In this document: in pieces, positions 1-11,230 of the stretch | How the letters are laid out: every line of letters starts with the position of its first letter | Numbering within the stretch: position 1 is the first letter of the stretch | Assembly (NCBI GenBank): GCA_963556495.2 | Contig: OY747715.1 | Coordinates: forward strand, 2,200,739-2,264,738 | Reading direction: 5' to 3' | Origin: Valencia hispanica | Lineage: Eukaryota > Chordata > Actinopteri > Cyprinodontiformes > Valenciidae | DNA: 64,000 nucleotides | Notes under the pieces: model-generated | Told to the model about the DNA's origin: nothing | Seen by the model: only the letters and a program-made list of their open reading frames with translations | Database searches by the model: none | Program-made: the position numbers and the translations under genes

Positions 1-970
1 ATTCTCCACCACCTTGGGAAGAGATTCACACTTTGATCTAGGGGTCTCCAGTTCGTATTCCACACAGATGTTTCACTATACCAGCCACTTGGTCATGTCG
101 GACAGAGAGTCACCGTCAAGAAAACCCTGATTGGCTGCCGCCTGGAGGAGATCCCCGGTTTCTGGGTGAGGCTTAGTCTAACACAGAGTACTGAACTCTC
201 AGTGAGTGGAGTTTTGTTTTGGGGCTATTTCTTCCGATTTGTTTTTATACGCTCTCCGAGTCAGTCCACTTTGAGAGGGAGAGAATGATTTTTCTTCCCT
301 CTCTCCAAGCCTGTGGGAGAGAGCAGCAGCTGATAGTGGAGTTTAAAAACAGGAAGAAAGACAGGACAGCTGGACAGAACGGTTTATTTTGTATTGACTA
401 CCGACCAGATGAAACTGAGTCTGGACTAGAACAGTGGTCTTGCAGCGAGCTACATGCAAGGTCTCCGTTGTTTCCTGGTTGTTGTTTTTTGCTCTCCTTG
501 TCTGCCGCGGAGAAAGTTCAAGAATGAGAAAGCACCTCTCTCCTTCATGCAAGACTGGACAGTGCAGAGAAAAAGAAGATGCTGCTTTGATGATCGAAAG
601 ACTGAATTTGACCTTCAACCAACAGTGTCCAGTGTCCAGAGAGGGGGTGGAAAGAGCCAGACTCTCCCCTTTCAATCCGTGCCCCATGATGAGAGGAGGA
701 AACCGAGTTGTCCCGTTCGATGATCACAGAGTGCAGCCACTGCAAGGGGGTGAGATTCAAAATCATTTTACAGAAGCTGGAAAAAACTGGAAAAGACAGT
801 AAGGACGTTAAGATTACTGTAAAGTTGGGGGTTCAGATGGTCTGGACATCATAGACTTTGATAAAACGGGAAATTACTGCTGGGTTAAGAATCAGTTATC
901 ATGCACAGCTGAGTTTTGGGGAGACAATAACAGACCAATCACGCATGCTTACTCATTGAAGTAATGCTTG
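1..970. other. Decayed sequence, possible Ig-V-like trace
   Basis: No intact gene is visible. Overlapping short frames exist on both strands, none with a recognisable domain. Around 860-895 the + strand reads a short stretch ending G-N-Y-C-W-V, which resembles the end of an immunoglobulin V domain of the CMRF35/pIgR type (usual pattern G-x-Y-x-C), but the other hallmarks are not lined up in one frame. It could be an old receptor pseudogene or chance. Confidence 0.15.
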
Positions 971-2600
971 CTGGACTGATTCATTCATCAGAATTATCGT
1001 CACGGAAACATACACACACTTTGGAGAAACAGAGAGCATGACAAACATTTTTTTTCTGAATGGCTGATACAGATAAGGATAACCGGGAACTGAGGTTACA
1101 TTCATTTACAGTAAGGTTGTCTCTTTTTCTTTTCTCTTCCTACTGGCTCAAGCAGGGGAAAACCTGGCCATGGAGAAATTCGCTGAAACGGTTAGGTTTG
1201 TCTTGGGTTTAAACATTAGCGTATGCAGCGATGTGAATGTACTTGGAATGCATTTAGTGCTGAGGCAGAGAGAGAGAGAAATGGACATTTTGTTTTGTTT
1301 TTGGAAAACATGTGAGATAACCTATAACCTAAATTCCTGAGACAGCACCAGCAGACAGAAAATAACTTTAATTCTTTTGATTTCAGAACCTCACAAATCT
1401 CTGAAGCTTCATAAATTTGTGAAGAATAAAATAACGGTTGGGGATTTGCAAGGAATAAAAATATGACTGATTGGGAACTAACTGACTGATCTCTGTGAGT
1501 GGTGTTTGTCTTGTGTGACATTTCCCTGTTTAAATGTTTGTGAGTAATGATTTATGTTGAATGTATAAATATAATTGTGCATTTAGGTTTGTTTCCACAG
1601 GGGCTGTGAGATAATGAATGAATAATGTGATAACTTGATGTGTCAATATAATGTTTGTGTCACCTGAACTAAAATCAAGTGTGTTTTAAAGGGAAAATAA
1701 AGGTAATTCCATGAAACTGTGTTTGAAAATGAGATGATCCAAGGAATAAGAGAAGCAAGGTACCGAAGATAATTATTAAAGGGTATGATAAAACAAGTTG
1801 TTATAAAAACACAAGAGGAACTTAAAATGAGAGAAGAAACATGCCTAAAGAACACAGGTGTAAACAATTATGGCATTCACTTTAAGAACTAATAAACTAG
1901 AACTAATATTGTAGACTGACAAAATTAAAAATAGCATTTGGTATAGAGGAATAAAAGCAATTCTATAATGAGAAAATAACTTTTAAAAAAGAATTAATGA
2001 ATTTTGCCTAAAGGGCTTAAAACTAAAACAAAAACAAAAATAAACAACTTTACAGATAAGGGAATATCAGTTTTTCTGAAAAACCCCCAACAACATTGGG
2101 AGTAAAATGAAATCTTAGACTTTTTCAGAGCCTGCTTTAGGAAAATGAGACTTGTGATTATTCTGCTGAAGAGGGTAAAAGCTGATTTGTCAAATGTCAT
2201 GGATTATGTCATTTGTCAACAAGGGGGGGTGTGATACTTGGAATATTTAAGATTCAAGGAAATGTATACATTTACAAATATAGATTCTTAAGGATTTACA
2301 AGCAATCAACCAGCAAATCAAGGCAAAGTTATTTATGAACAATTTCCACAATCCTGGAAGGTCAAAAGTGCTTTACTGAAGGAATAAACGATGCACACAG
2401 GAACTAAAACACATCAAAAGCTTCATTTCTCTAATAACAGCAAATATAAAACCCATCAGAGAGTCGTAATAAAATAAATCAACAAGAACCTAAGAGGAAT
2501 GGAATAAAATTAAAGCATAAATCAATGTAGGTTAAAAGTCTGTCAAAGGAAAGGAGAAAGAGTTGAAGATTTATTTAACATATTCATGTTATAAACCCCT
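971..2600. other. AT-rich intergenic stretch, nothing recognised
   Basis: Long AT-rich DNA with only short frames. I see no splice-linked exons, RNA gene or clear repeat termini. Confidence 0.4.
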
Positions 2601-2609
2601 CATGGTAAC

Positions 2610-3290
2610 ATGAAGCTAAAAGGACTTTTCTTCCTCGCACATAAAAACTTTAGAGGAATAACAATACAGGACTCAAACACTGTTTCCATCATGGGAGAAG
2701 AAGTGGAGGTGGTTGAGGAGTATAAATACCTCAGAGTTCACCTTGACAACAGACTGGACTGGAGACTGAACAGTGAAGCCGTCTACAAGAAGGGACAGAG
2801 CAGACTGGACTTCTGGAGGAAGCTTAGGTCCTTCAAGGTTTGCAGCAAGATGCTGCAGATCTTCTACAAGTCTGTTGTGGAGAGTGTAATCTCTTCAGCC
2901 GTCATCTGTTGGGGTAGCAGCATCAGAGCCAGGGATTTAAAAAGGCTCAACAACCTGATAAAGAAGGTTCTGGTTCTGTTCTGGTTCTGTTCTTGGGACG
3001 ACTGTGGAACATCTGGAGATGATGATGCAAAGAAGGATTCTTCACAAAATCAAAAAAATTATGGACAACCCTGAGCATCCTCTTCATGAGACAGTCATAC
3101 AACAACAGAGCGTCTTCAGTCAGAGGCGTCTTCAGTTTCGCTGCAACACAGACGGCTACAGGAAATCCTTCCTGCCCACAGCCATCATCATCTACAACAA
3201 CTCCTTAAAGACCTAATTATATGAGCTATACCAACACTTCATTTCCCTCTGGGATCAATAAAGTATTTTTGAATTTGAATATGTTGATAA
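2610..3290 (+). mobile_element. 5'-truncated non-LTR retrotransposon, 3' end
   Basis: The 154-aa frame at 2610-3074 carries the end of a reverse transcriptase of the CR1/L2/Rex1 type, with EEYKYL, HLDNRLDW and a C-terminal VVESVISSAV segment. A frame change near 3000 moves the reading to 3004-3216, which continues the same protein ([26 protein letters not shown]). It ends in a LINE-type tail, CTGGGATCAATAAAG followed by AATTTGAAT, at about 3250-3280. The same 3' end recurs at 3868-4060, 19600-19780, 55476-55830 and 63476-63640. It is a dead 5'-truncated copy; the clade assignment is from memory of the family. Confidence 0.8.
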
Positions 3291-3479
3291 AAATATACAA
3301 AGACATTGTGTACAGACAGCATAACGAGGGGCAGGGACAAGAACAATGATCACATCATGCTACAAAAGACAATAACAACAAACAACAAGAAACATTATAA
3401 AATTGGAAACATGACTATATTGCACAAACAACACCCTGGTTATCCCACAATTCAACCTGTGCTGTTTCCACAGCTAGCT

Positions 3480-4060
3480 CATTACAGACAGCATGGCAGA
3501 CCCAAACTACATCTTTGGGTCCATAGGAACGTCTCTTCGCGGAACATAGAGACGTGATTATGTTTTATGCTGTAGATTGCACAAATCGCTTTGATAAAAA
3601 AAAAAAAAAGAAAAGTACAAGTTCTATTCAACCGACTTTTTTCAAAAGAAATGAAAAACGTTTTGGTCACAAGCGATCGGATAAAGCAACTGGAACAAGT
3701 AAATTAAAAATGCAGCAATCACTAAACCTTTGCTAACGAACAAGCTAACATCGTTAATCAAAACAGCAGCTGCAGGATAACTACAAAGGACACACAGGTT
3801 AAATATCGCACCATTTGTGCACACAGTGTGGTGTTAATAAGGAATAATTCATCTGTTGGTGAGAAAACCTAAATTTAGACATACTTTATTGATCCCAGTG
3901 GGGGTATTATGTATGTTCAAATAATTGGTGTAGATTGTGACGGCTGCAGCCAGGAAGGATCTCCTGTAGCAGTCAGTGTTGTGGCACAACTGCCAAAGCT
4001 TTTGACTGAAGATAACACTCTGTGTTGTAGGATATCCAATGAGGAGGATGCTCACAGTTA
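3480..4060 (-). repeat. LINE tail plus flanking repeat, second copy at 19.6-20.0 kb
   Basis: Read on the - strand, 3868-4060 is a LINE 3' end with the GGGATCAATAAAGTATG tail. The adjoining ~230 bases (3640-3865) match the + strand at about 19785-20010, so both loci carry the same composite. Next to it, a + strand frame at 3554-3736 starts as A-V-D-C-T-N-R-F and later has FFKRNEKRF and DKATGT. This resembles the zinc-finger start of a THAP domain interrupted by an A-rich run. The THAP reading is weak. Confidence 0.5.
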
Positions 4061-4199
4061 TCCAATATTAATAAGAAGCAGTCAGTTTTATATTCAGGAA
4101 ATATTAATCAGATAACTTGACTTGGCAACTGCCTGAAAGATTAATGGTTGAAATGTTACACAGAAATTTTTTTTTTCAGGAATGATTAATCTTGGGTAG

Positions 4200-4552
4200 G
4201 TCACAACTGAACTGTGATTCATTAGTTTAAAAGTTTTTAACATCTGACAGCCTAAAAACATTGGATATATCCTCTGAATGACAACTTCAGGAACAATGAT
4301 GGCTTTAAAGATTTTTATGCCGATTATAAAATAAAATAAAATGGAGTTAACAGGTTAGCTGAGGTTCAGGAGGAGGACCACGCCTCAAACCCGCTTCATA
4401 AATCCTAATCAGTCTTAACTCGATTCACCCGGTACCTCGGGCCTGCTCTAGGTCTCTAATCACGCCACGATACACATATAAACTCTGCCTGCCCTTCATC
4501 CCTCGTCTGTCTTGTTCGTTTTCACCCCTCCCTTCCCCTCCCTCTAGGTCCT
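4200..4552. other. Non-coding lead-in to minisatellite
   Basis: No gene seen. A pyrimidine-rich stretch from about 4500 runs into the tandem array. Confidence 0.3.
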
Positions 4553-5190
4553 GGGTCCTGCCGACCCGCCTTCTCTCTTCTGGGTCCTGCCAACTCGCCA
4601 TCTCTCTTCTGGGTCCTGCCAACTCGCCTTCTCTCTTCTGGGTCCTGCCAACTCGCCTTCTCTCTTCTGGGTCCTGCCAACTCGCCATCTCTCTTCTGGG
4701 TCCTGCCTACCCGCCTTCTCTCTTCTGGGTCCTGCCGACCCGCCTTCTCTCTTCTGGGTCCTGCCAACTCGCCTTCTCTCTTCTGGGTCCTGCCGACCCG
4801 CCTTCTCTCTTCTGGGTCCTGCCAACTTGCCTTCTCTCTTCTAGGTCCTGCCGACCCGCCTTCTCTCTTCTGGGTCCTGCCAACTTGCCTTCTCTCTTCT
4901 GGGTCCTGCCAACTTGCCTTCTCTCTTCTAGGTCCTGCCAACTCGCCTTCTCTCTTCTGGGTCCTGCAGACTCGCCTTCTCTTTCTTGGTCCTGCCGACC
5001 CGCCTTCTCTTTTCTGGGTCCTGCCGATCCACCTTCTCTTTTCTAGGTCCTGCCAACTTGCCTTCTCTCTTCTAGGTCCTGCCGACCCGCCTTCTCTCTT
5101 CTGGGTCCTGCCAACTTGCCTTCTCTCTTCTAGGTCCTGCCAACTCGCCTTCTCTTTCTGGGTCCTGCCGAAACGCCTTCCCTCTCTTAG
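4553..5190. repeat. 29-bp minisatellite array 1
   Basis: About 21 head-to-tail copies of a 29-base unit built from GGGTCCTGCCGACCCGCC followed by TTCTCTCTTCT, with variants such as CCAACTCGCC and CCAACTTGCC. Because 29 is not a multiple of three and the - strand unit contains no stop, the - strand stays open in overlapping frames and reads a 29-residue Arg/Glu/Gly-rich cycle. That explains the long apparent ORFs here; they are not genes. A related array lies at 8217-8670. Confidence 0.9.
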
Positions 5191-5770
5191 GGAGCTCCCG
5201 GCCATTTGCCTTAAGCCCCATGTAACGGGTTAGGGAATGAGGACCACTTTCTTCGAAAAATCCCCCCGGGAGAACCGGGGGGCCCGGGACTCCCCCCCAA
5301 AATTAGCCGGGCCCCAGCCCCTCGCCGGGTTTGGGATCTTTCATGCCTACGGGTACCGCGGGGCGAATTTTCAAAGTCGCGCTATTTCTTAGGGCAAAGG
5401 GGTGAAGTGACAGAAACGTCCACCAGGTGGAGCAAACTTAAGGCAAATGGTCAGATCTTAATCCAATTGTCCCGCGGGACGTTTCCCTTAAGAGGTTAAT
5501 GCAAATGGGACATTTGGCTTAAGCCTTACATGCAAAAGTCCAAAACTTATGCCTATTGTCCTTTGGGACATTTCCATTAGGGGATCGGCGGAAAGGGACA
5601 ATTGCCTTAAGACTTGCAAGCAAAGGGCCGTTTCTTAATCCGAATGGCCGGGAGCGCCTTTTTCGCTGGGGGAGAGGCTTGGGTTTCTCGGCCCGAGAGG
5701 GCAAACGGCGCCGTGGGAACGCCTCCTCCCATTGAACCGGACATCCAGAGGGGGACCAAACTGGTATTTT

Positions 5771-6095
5771 AGCCCGGAATTGGGACCCCCGACCTGGCCA
5801 AATGTTGTAATAAAATGCTCAGAACTTCCCGAGGGGGACCATCGTGTTTTTCAGCCCAGAAATGGGACCCCAGACCTGGGCAAATGTTGCAATACATGCC
5901 CAGACTTCCAGAAGGTGACCACAGTGTTTTTCAGCCCGGAATTGGGACCCCAGACCTGGTCAAATGTTGTAATAAAATGCTCAGAACTTCCCGAGGGGGA
6001 CCATCGTGTTTTTCAGCCCAGAAATGGGACCCCAGACCTGGGCAAATGTTGCAATAAATGCCCAGACTTCCAGAAGGTGACCACAGTGTTTTTCA
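5771..6095 (+). repeat. ~81-bp tandem repeat, 162-bp higher-order unit
   Basis: The string AGCCCGGAATTGGGACC starts at 5771 and 5933 (162 bases apart), and the variant AGCCCAGAAATGGGACC starts at 5853 between them. So the array is made of ~81-base half units alternating in two types, about four half units in all. The in-frame product repeats every 27 residues, which explains the 125-aa open frame; I do not treat it as a protein. Confidence 0.85.
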
Positions 6096-6356
6096 AGACC
6101 ATAGATTGACATGGATTCCTTAGGACGATGTCACCACCTCGCAGGCCCCGGCTCCTGATTGGCTTCTCCATGCATCTCTCAATCATTTTTTGTTGCACTC
6201 GCCCATATGGGACCTGTTATTCAACTCTACTATCATATTAGCTATGTAATAAACAAGCCAACGAAAACTTTAAAAAATTTTATAACAACAATGAACACTA
6301 AATAAAGAGCAATGAAGTATGAACAGTAAACACTATAACAACTACAAGAAATAAAA

Positions 6357-6402
6357 CACTTAAGCGAAATGGCAATGGCCCCATTGCCATTTGGCTTAAG
6401 TG
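6357..6402. repeat. Near-perfect hairpin of the CTTAAGCCAAATGG motif
   Basis: Two 22-base arms (6357-6378 and 6381-6402) pair at 21 of 22 positions around a 2-base loop. A second inverted pair lies at 6418-6434/6450-6466 (16 of 17 pairs), and a third at about 7045-7060/7079-7094. Confidence 0.85.
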
Positions 6403-8216
6403 TCCTTGAATGGGACATTAGTCCAAATGGCCAATCAACTAGGGTGTTGTTGGCCATTTGGATTAAGGTCTCATTCAAGTCAACTTAAGCCAAATGGCAA
6501 AGGGAGCCAAGGGAAATTCTTAGGGAACTGTCCTGAAAACTCAATGGAAAGGGCTTAGGGCAAAGGGACAAACCCTTTCCCTGAAACAGGAAAAGCAGCA
6601 AATTAAGCTCATATCTCGGCCTACGTTGCACGTAGACGCTTGAGATTTTCCGGGCAGTGCGCTGGGATGCGGGGGGACAAAATACGTCGAGCGAACGCCG
6701 CTTGGAGATTGTCGGGGGTCAGGAGGTCATTCTAAGTCTCCATCCATTGACACGTTGCCAGTTCTACGTTTTTGGGCCGATGGTCATGAAAATTGGATAA
6801 ATGCGTTCGAAATCTTCCGTTCTATCTATGGAGAAAAAGAACATGGCTACAAACCCCTCCTAAACCAAACTTCTCACAGGAGCCACGTAGGAGACCGGGG
6901 CCAATTTCATAATTTTCACTAAATTGCCCTGTAAAACATATGTAGAGTTGAAGAGGATCAGACTCTGTTAAATGTTCTCTTTTTCAAAATAGCATTGGCA
7001 AACTTTGCCTTAGGCCAATTGGCATCAGTTTCCTTGAATGGGATCTTATGCCAAATGGCCAACAACATCCTAGTTTTCGGCCATTTGGATTAAGTACCCA
7101 TTCCAGAAAACTTAAGCCAAATGGCAATGGGATTTTAGGCCCTAAAATTCTCAATTTTTATTGCTTTATAACTCTTTAACCAAAGGTCAGAGGTCAACCA
7201 AATTCACAGTGCACAGTGCCAGCAGGACCGCGTATAAAAATCCAGTGTCATTTCCCGCCCACATAGCCATGGGGAGTTAACTGATTCCCTCCACGTTCCT
7301 CCAACACATAGGGTCTAGGGTCCGTAGACCCTAAGAGGCCTCAAAGTGAAAAGTGGTGAACGTGGGAATATTTTTTTTCTACTCATGCTAGAGTTCTGGA
7401 CTTTTAATATGATGTTCTGGGGAGTGGGTCAAACATTCCTGACTTGGTCCCAGACCCCCAGCATGCCCACAGGCTGAGCCACGGTCCGTCCCTTTGGCAT
7501 CAGTTTGAATGGGAAATTCCCTCCCCAAAAATGAATGGGAACTTAACGCAAATGTCCCAACTTCAAAACGTCCTCTGTTCATAATTTGGAAGCCTATTTT
7601 CATAACAATTGGACAAATCTGTTCCGAATCTTCCACTCTGTCTATGGACCGAAGCGCAAGTCTCTAAACACCTTCTAAACCAAACTCCTCCCAGGGGCCA
7701 CCTACAGGATCGCGGCCGATTTCATAAAGTTCAGTAAATTGCCCTGTATGACATATCCAGAGATGAAAAGGATTGGACTCCGTTAACCATTCGCTTTCTG
7801 AAAAAAGCACTCGCTGACCCCGGCCTTAGGACAATTGGCATAAGGGGTCGGCCGTTTGGCACCAGATCCCATTGAAACAAACTTAATGGAAAGGGTTTAG
7901 GGCAAAGGGACGAACCCATACCCCGAAACAGAAAAAGCAGCAAATTAAGCTCATATCTCGGCCTACGTTCCACGTAGACGCTTGAGATTTTCATGGCAGT
8001 CCGCTGGGATGCGGGGCTACAAAATAAGTCGAGTGAACACCGCTCGGACGTCGTTCGGGGTCAGGATGTCGCTCTTAGTCTCCAACCATTGACACGTTGC
8101 CAGTTCTAAGTTTTTGAGCCGGCGGATACGGAAATTGGATGAATGCGTTCGTAATGTTCCATTCTATCTATGGACGTAAAGAACGTGGCTCCAAACCCAT
8201 CCTAAAGCTAACTTCT

Positions 8217-8670
8217 TGCCGATCCGCCTTCTCTTTCTGGGTCCTGCCGACCTGCCTTCTTTTCCTGGGTCCTGCCGACCCGCCTTCTCTTTCTGGGTCC
8301 TGCCGACCCGCCTTCTCTTCCTGGGTCCTGCCGACCCGCCTTCTCTTTTCTGGGTCCTGCCAATCCGCCTTCTCTTTTCTAGGTCCTGCCGACCCGCCTT
8401 CTCTTTTCTGCGTCCTGCCGACCCACCTTCTCTTCTCTAGGTCCTGCCGACCTGCCTTCTCTTTTTCTGGGTCCTGCCGACCCGCCTTCTCTTTCTGGGT
8501 CATGCCGACCTCCCTTCTTTTCCTGGGTCTTGCCGACCCGCCTTCTCTTTCTGGGTCCTGCCGACCCGCCTTCTCTTTTCTGGATCCTGCCGACCCGCCT
8601 TCTCTTTTCTGGGTCCTGCCGACCCGCCTTCTCTTTCTGGCTCCTGCCGACCCGCCTTCTCTTTCTTTAT
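8217..8670. repeat. 28-29-bp minisatellite array 2
   Basis: About 16 copies of the same consensus as the array at 4553-5190 (GGGTCCTGCCGACCCGCC plus a TTCTCTTT-type spacer), with more 27- and 28-base units. The long frames over it on both strands are by-products of the repeat. Confidence 0.9.
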
Positions 8671-8689
8671 TAAGAATTGTCTTCTCTCT

Positions 8690-9300
8690 TTTTCTCTGGG
8701 CCGATTGTCACCGCCGGTTTCTGCATGGTGTCTCACCTTGTTTGCTTGCTGGTTGCGGCTGTTGGTTTCGGCAACTGGGCGGCGTTTTGGGCCTGATCAG
8801 TCTTTTTGGCACTGGACTTGGCTCCGGGGTCTTGGTCTTTGTGCGCTGCGGGGTGCTGGGGTCGGGCGCTTGGCCGGGGTCTGTCGGACTTGCCGGTGGA
8901 CTGGACGGGTAATGGGCGTGCAGGGCGGGTGGGGGTTACGCTGTATTTGGTCGCTTGCTGAACCATCGGACAGCAGTGGTCACTCCGCAAGGGCTGGGTA
9001 TCGGCCAGGGAATGGGGGTGGTGGTGGGGTGGTGGATGCAAACGGATGCCTGGGGCATCCGTTTGCTCTTGGTCTGGGTGGGTATACAGGGTTTTGGGCG
9101 CGGGGGGCGTTTGATGCGCAGGTGGTGCTGGGAGCCTCCTTTGCTGGCGGGGAGGATGTTGCTATCTAGGTCCTCTCCCCTTACGGGGTGCACTTGGACG
9201 GGGAGGAGGGGTGAGCGGCAGGAGGGGGGCTGAACTCAACCTGGGTCTAGTGCCTTTTGTGTTCTGATAGTAGAGCGAATGTCCTCTTTGGGTAACTCTT
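8690..9300. repeat. GC-rich repeat-like stretch, no gene
   Basis: GC-rich, G-skewed sequence with several overlapping frames on both strands and no recognisable domain. It runs directly into a segment shared in inverted orientation with 19090-19280, so it is probably part of an interspersed repeat that I cannot name. Confidence 0.4.
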
Positions 9301-9480
9301 CTCTCTGGATAGCTGAGCGCTCAGCCAGACCATGAGGTCTGATTACAGTAGACCTTCACTACCTGACAGTCCAATATGCCGACAAAGGATAAGAGAAAAG
9401 CATGGGCCTGAATGAAAGAAAAAAAACGGTACATTTCTTGGGAAAAATACGAAGAATAAAGGAGCCTAAGAGAAGCTTAA
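9300..9480 (+). repeat. Dispersed repeat, inverted copy at 19090-19280
   Basis: GAGCGCTCAGCCAGACCAT and the following ~150 bases match the reverse complement of about 19090-19280 with scattered differences. Both copies continue through an ACCTGACAGTC string and a purine-rich tail. Confidence 0.65.
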
Positions 9481-9839
9481 AGTAAAGGGACTAATGAACA
9501 GGGAAGAGAGGAGAGACCAGTAAGAAAAACTATAAAGAGATTTAAATAAGAAAACAATCCTAAAGAGAGAAATGAAGTTAAACTAAACTAACACAGAAAA
9601 AATATGAGAAAAGGAGAAAACTAACAATAGATAGAGTAAACCCAAAAACAATGAAACAAAAGAATAAATATCAAAAAGGGAGACAGGAGGTGAAAACATA
9701 GAAGAAAGGTCAAACCTAAATAAACCTAATAATCCTAAAGTAAAACACAACAGAACTAACACAGAGAAATCAACTAAAATCATGAGGTTAACTAAATAAA
9801 GACATGAAATAACTGAAACTCAAACACAAACAATCTAAG
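9481..9839. other. Purine-rich non-coding stretch
   Basis: A-rich, with many AAACTAAAC-like strings. No gene or repeat boundary identified. Confidence 0.3.
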
Positions 9840-9955
9840 GATCCTGACATCTTTTCAATTATTTTATCAATCTTCTGTCTGTAACATGTATCAACTATGA
9901 CCAATTAATCATTGTGGGGGATTTCAATGTCCATATCAACAACTCCAGGGTAGAC

Positions 9956-10452
9956 TAGGGGTGCACCGATCCGATATTGGGATCGGATATCGGCCGCAAT
10001 ACTGAAAAAATAGCTGGATCGGGGATCCGAAAAATGAACAGATCCACGGGCCGATCCAGGTTTTTTTGTTTTTTTCGTCGCAGCAGAACGTATTTCATGC
10101 GTCAGCTTCACGTGTGTCCAATGCTAGAAGCATCATGGAGCGAGCCAGAGGGTCGGCTGTGTGGAGATATTTCACGCTTGCCGCTCCAACTAGTTCATCG
10201 GCTGTTTGCAATGTCTGCAAAGTAATTGTTTCGAGGGGAGGTGGTATTACTGCAAAGTACAACACTACCACTTTAATCAAGCACACCCAGAAACACTATG
10301 CTAAGGAGCACGCTGAATTCCTGCACCTCAGCAGAAGGTGGAGGGTATACAGTTTATTATTAATTCAACAATAGTATTGGATCGGTATCGACAGATACAC
10401 AAAGCCCAGGCATCGGTATCGGGACTGAAAAAGTGGGATCTTTGCAGCCCTA
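9956..10452 (+). mobile_element. Short hAT element with BED finger remnant
   Basis: The ends are inverted: TAGGGGTGCACCGATCC at the left and the complement of TAGGGCTGCAAAGATCCC at the right. They are flanked by 8-base direct repeats GGGTAGAC (9948-9955) and GGATAGAC (10453-10460), matching at 7 of 8 positions. An 8-bp target duplication and a TAGGG start are typical of hAT transposons. The 497-base body keeps the first part of a transposase but no catalytic region, so it is a non-autonomous internal-deletion copy. Confidence 0.85.
10135..10374 (+). pseudogene. hAT transposase N-terminal fragment, BED zinc finger
   Basis: The 79-aa frame contains VWRYF, then C-N-V-C, then LIKHTQKHYAKEH. This is the BED-finger layout: an aromatic pair, C-x2-C, then H-x3-H. 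The frame then ends; the RNase H-like catalytic domain and the dimerisation region are missing. Confidence 0.7.
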
Positions 10453-11230
10453 GGATAGACTAGCAAAAACATTAAGTGACACTCTTCATAACCACGGCCT
10501 GACCCAGCATGTCAAACAACCAACCCACAATCAAGGAAACGTTCTGAACTTAATTACCAGCAAAGGTTTAATATATCCAACATCTCTGTAATTGATGTCA
10601 CCCTATCTGACCAGTTCTGTGTTTTCTTCGAAAACACCATCTCCGCTAAAATATCTAGCTACAGTGAGACAACTGTAAAAAAAGATTTTCTTGGAGATGG
10701 CTTAGTTGAAACCTTTAAACAAATTTACTCTCCCCCTCATCCCCATCCCCTTCATCTCCCAACACGAAGTAAACAAGCTGGTAGATAACTTTCTCTCTAA
10801 ACTCTCAGATATCAATGATACCATTGCTCCAACTAAAGTTAAAGTAGTCTCAGGTTGAAAGAAGTCTCCGTGGACAAACAATCCACTGGTACGTAGTGAA
10901 AAAGGTCGACGAGCCGAGAGAAAATGGCTTAAAGCCCGACTCCAGGTTTACAAAGACAGACTGAACAGATATCAGTTAACTTTAAAAGATGTGAGGGCAT
11001 TGTGATTTTCTGAAATCCTTAATAGAAACATTATGTGCACACTTTATTTCCAACAGTTGAGAGACTAACTAATCCTCCTCTGAACTAAACTCCACCAGGG
11101 CTTCCAATGAATTTTCCAGCTTTTTTACTGAAAAGATTCTAACAATCAGACTGTTAATCTGTACATCAGCAACGAACTCATTACCAGTGCCATCCTCAAT
11201 TAACACCAACTACACCAATGTACACCTACT

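Larger units (their letters stand above)
5191..8216. repeat. Satellite-like block with internal repeats
   Basis: No gene is recognisable. The region has repeats at several scales: the motif CTTAAGCCAAATGG and its inverse many times between 5200 and 7870; longer blocks in two copies about 1342 bases apart (caaattaagctcat at 6599 and 7941); and a third block, ending in a TCTATCTATGG-like string, in three diverged copies near 6759-6833, 7580-7647 and 8101-8173. Long homopolymers of C and G around 5268-5310 stand out. The 29-bp arrays lie on either side, and array 2 starts inside a copy of the third block. Confidence 0.7.
9840..11230 (+). mobile_element. LINE endonuclease/RT remnant split by a hAT insertion
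   Basis: The + strand at 9905-9950 reads LIIVGDFNVHI, the GDFN motif of an APE-type LINE endonuclease. The reading resumes at 10461 after the hAT element and goes on to H-G-L-T-Q-H-V and N-L-I-T-S-K-G-L, where related elements have FTQHV and LDLVLTRG. Stops and frameshifts follow down to about 11230. It is a dead fragment on the + strand, related to the fuller LINE at 34128-38650. Confidence 0.7.

Noticed and set aside
4425..5205. Long - strand frames up to 227 aa, Arg/Glu/Gly rich
   Set aside because: They are the translation of the 29-bp minisatellite, open in overlapping frames because the unit lacks stops.
5732..6109. 125-aa + strand frame
   Set aside because: A product of the 81-bp tandem repeat with period-27 residues.
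4553..8670. Possible CRISPR-like array
   Set aside because: Repeats are directly adjacent without unique spacers, and the sequence is eukaryotic.
8139..8912. 257-aa + strand frame with Pro/Ala/Ser repeats
   Set aside because: It follows minisatellite array 2 and runs into GC-rich repeat DNA; no domain and no splice or promoter signals.
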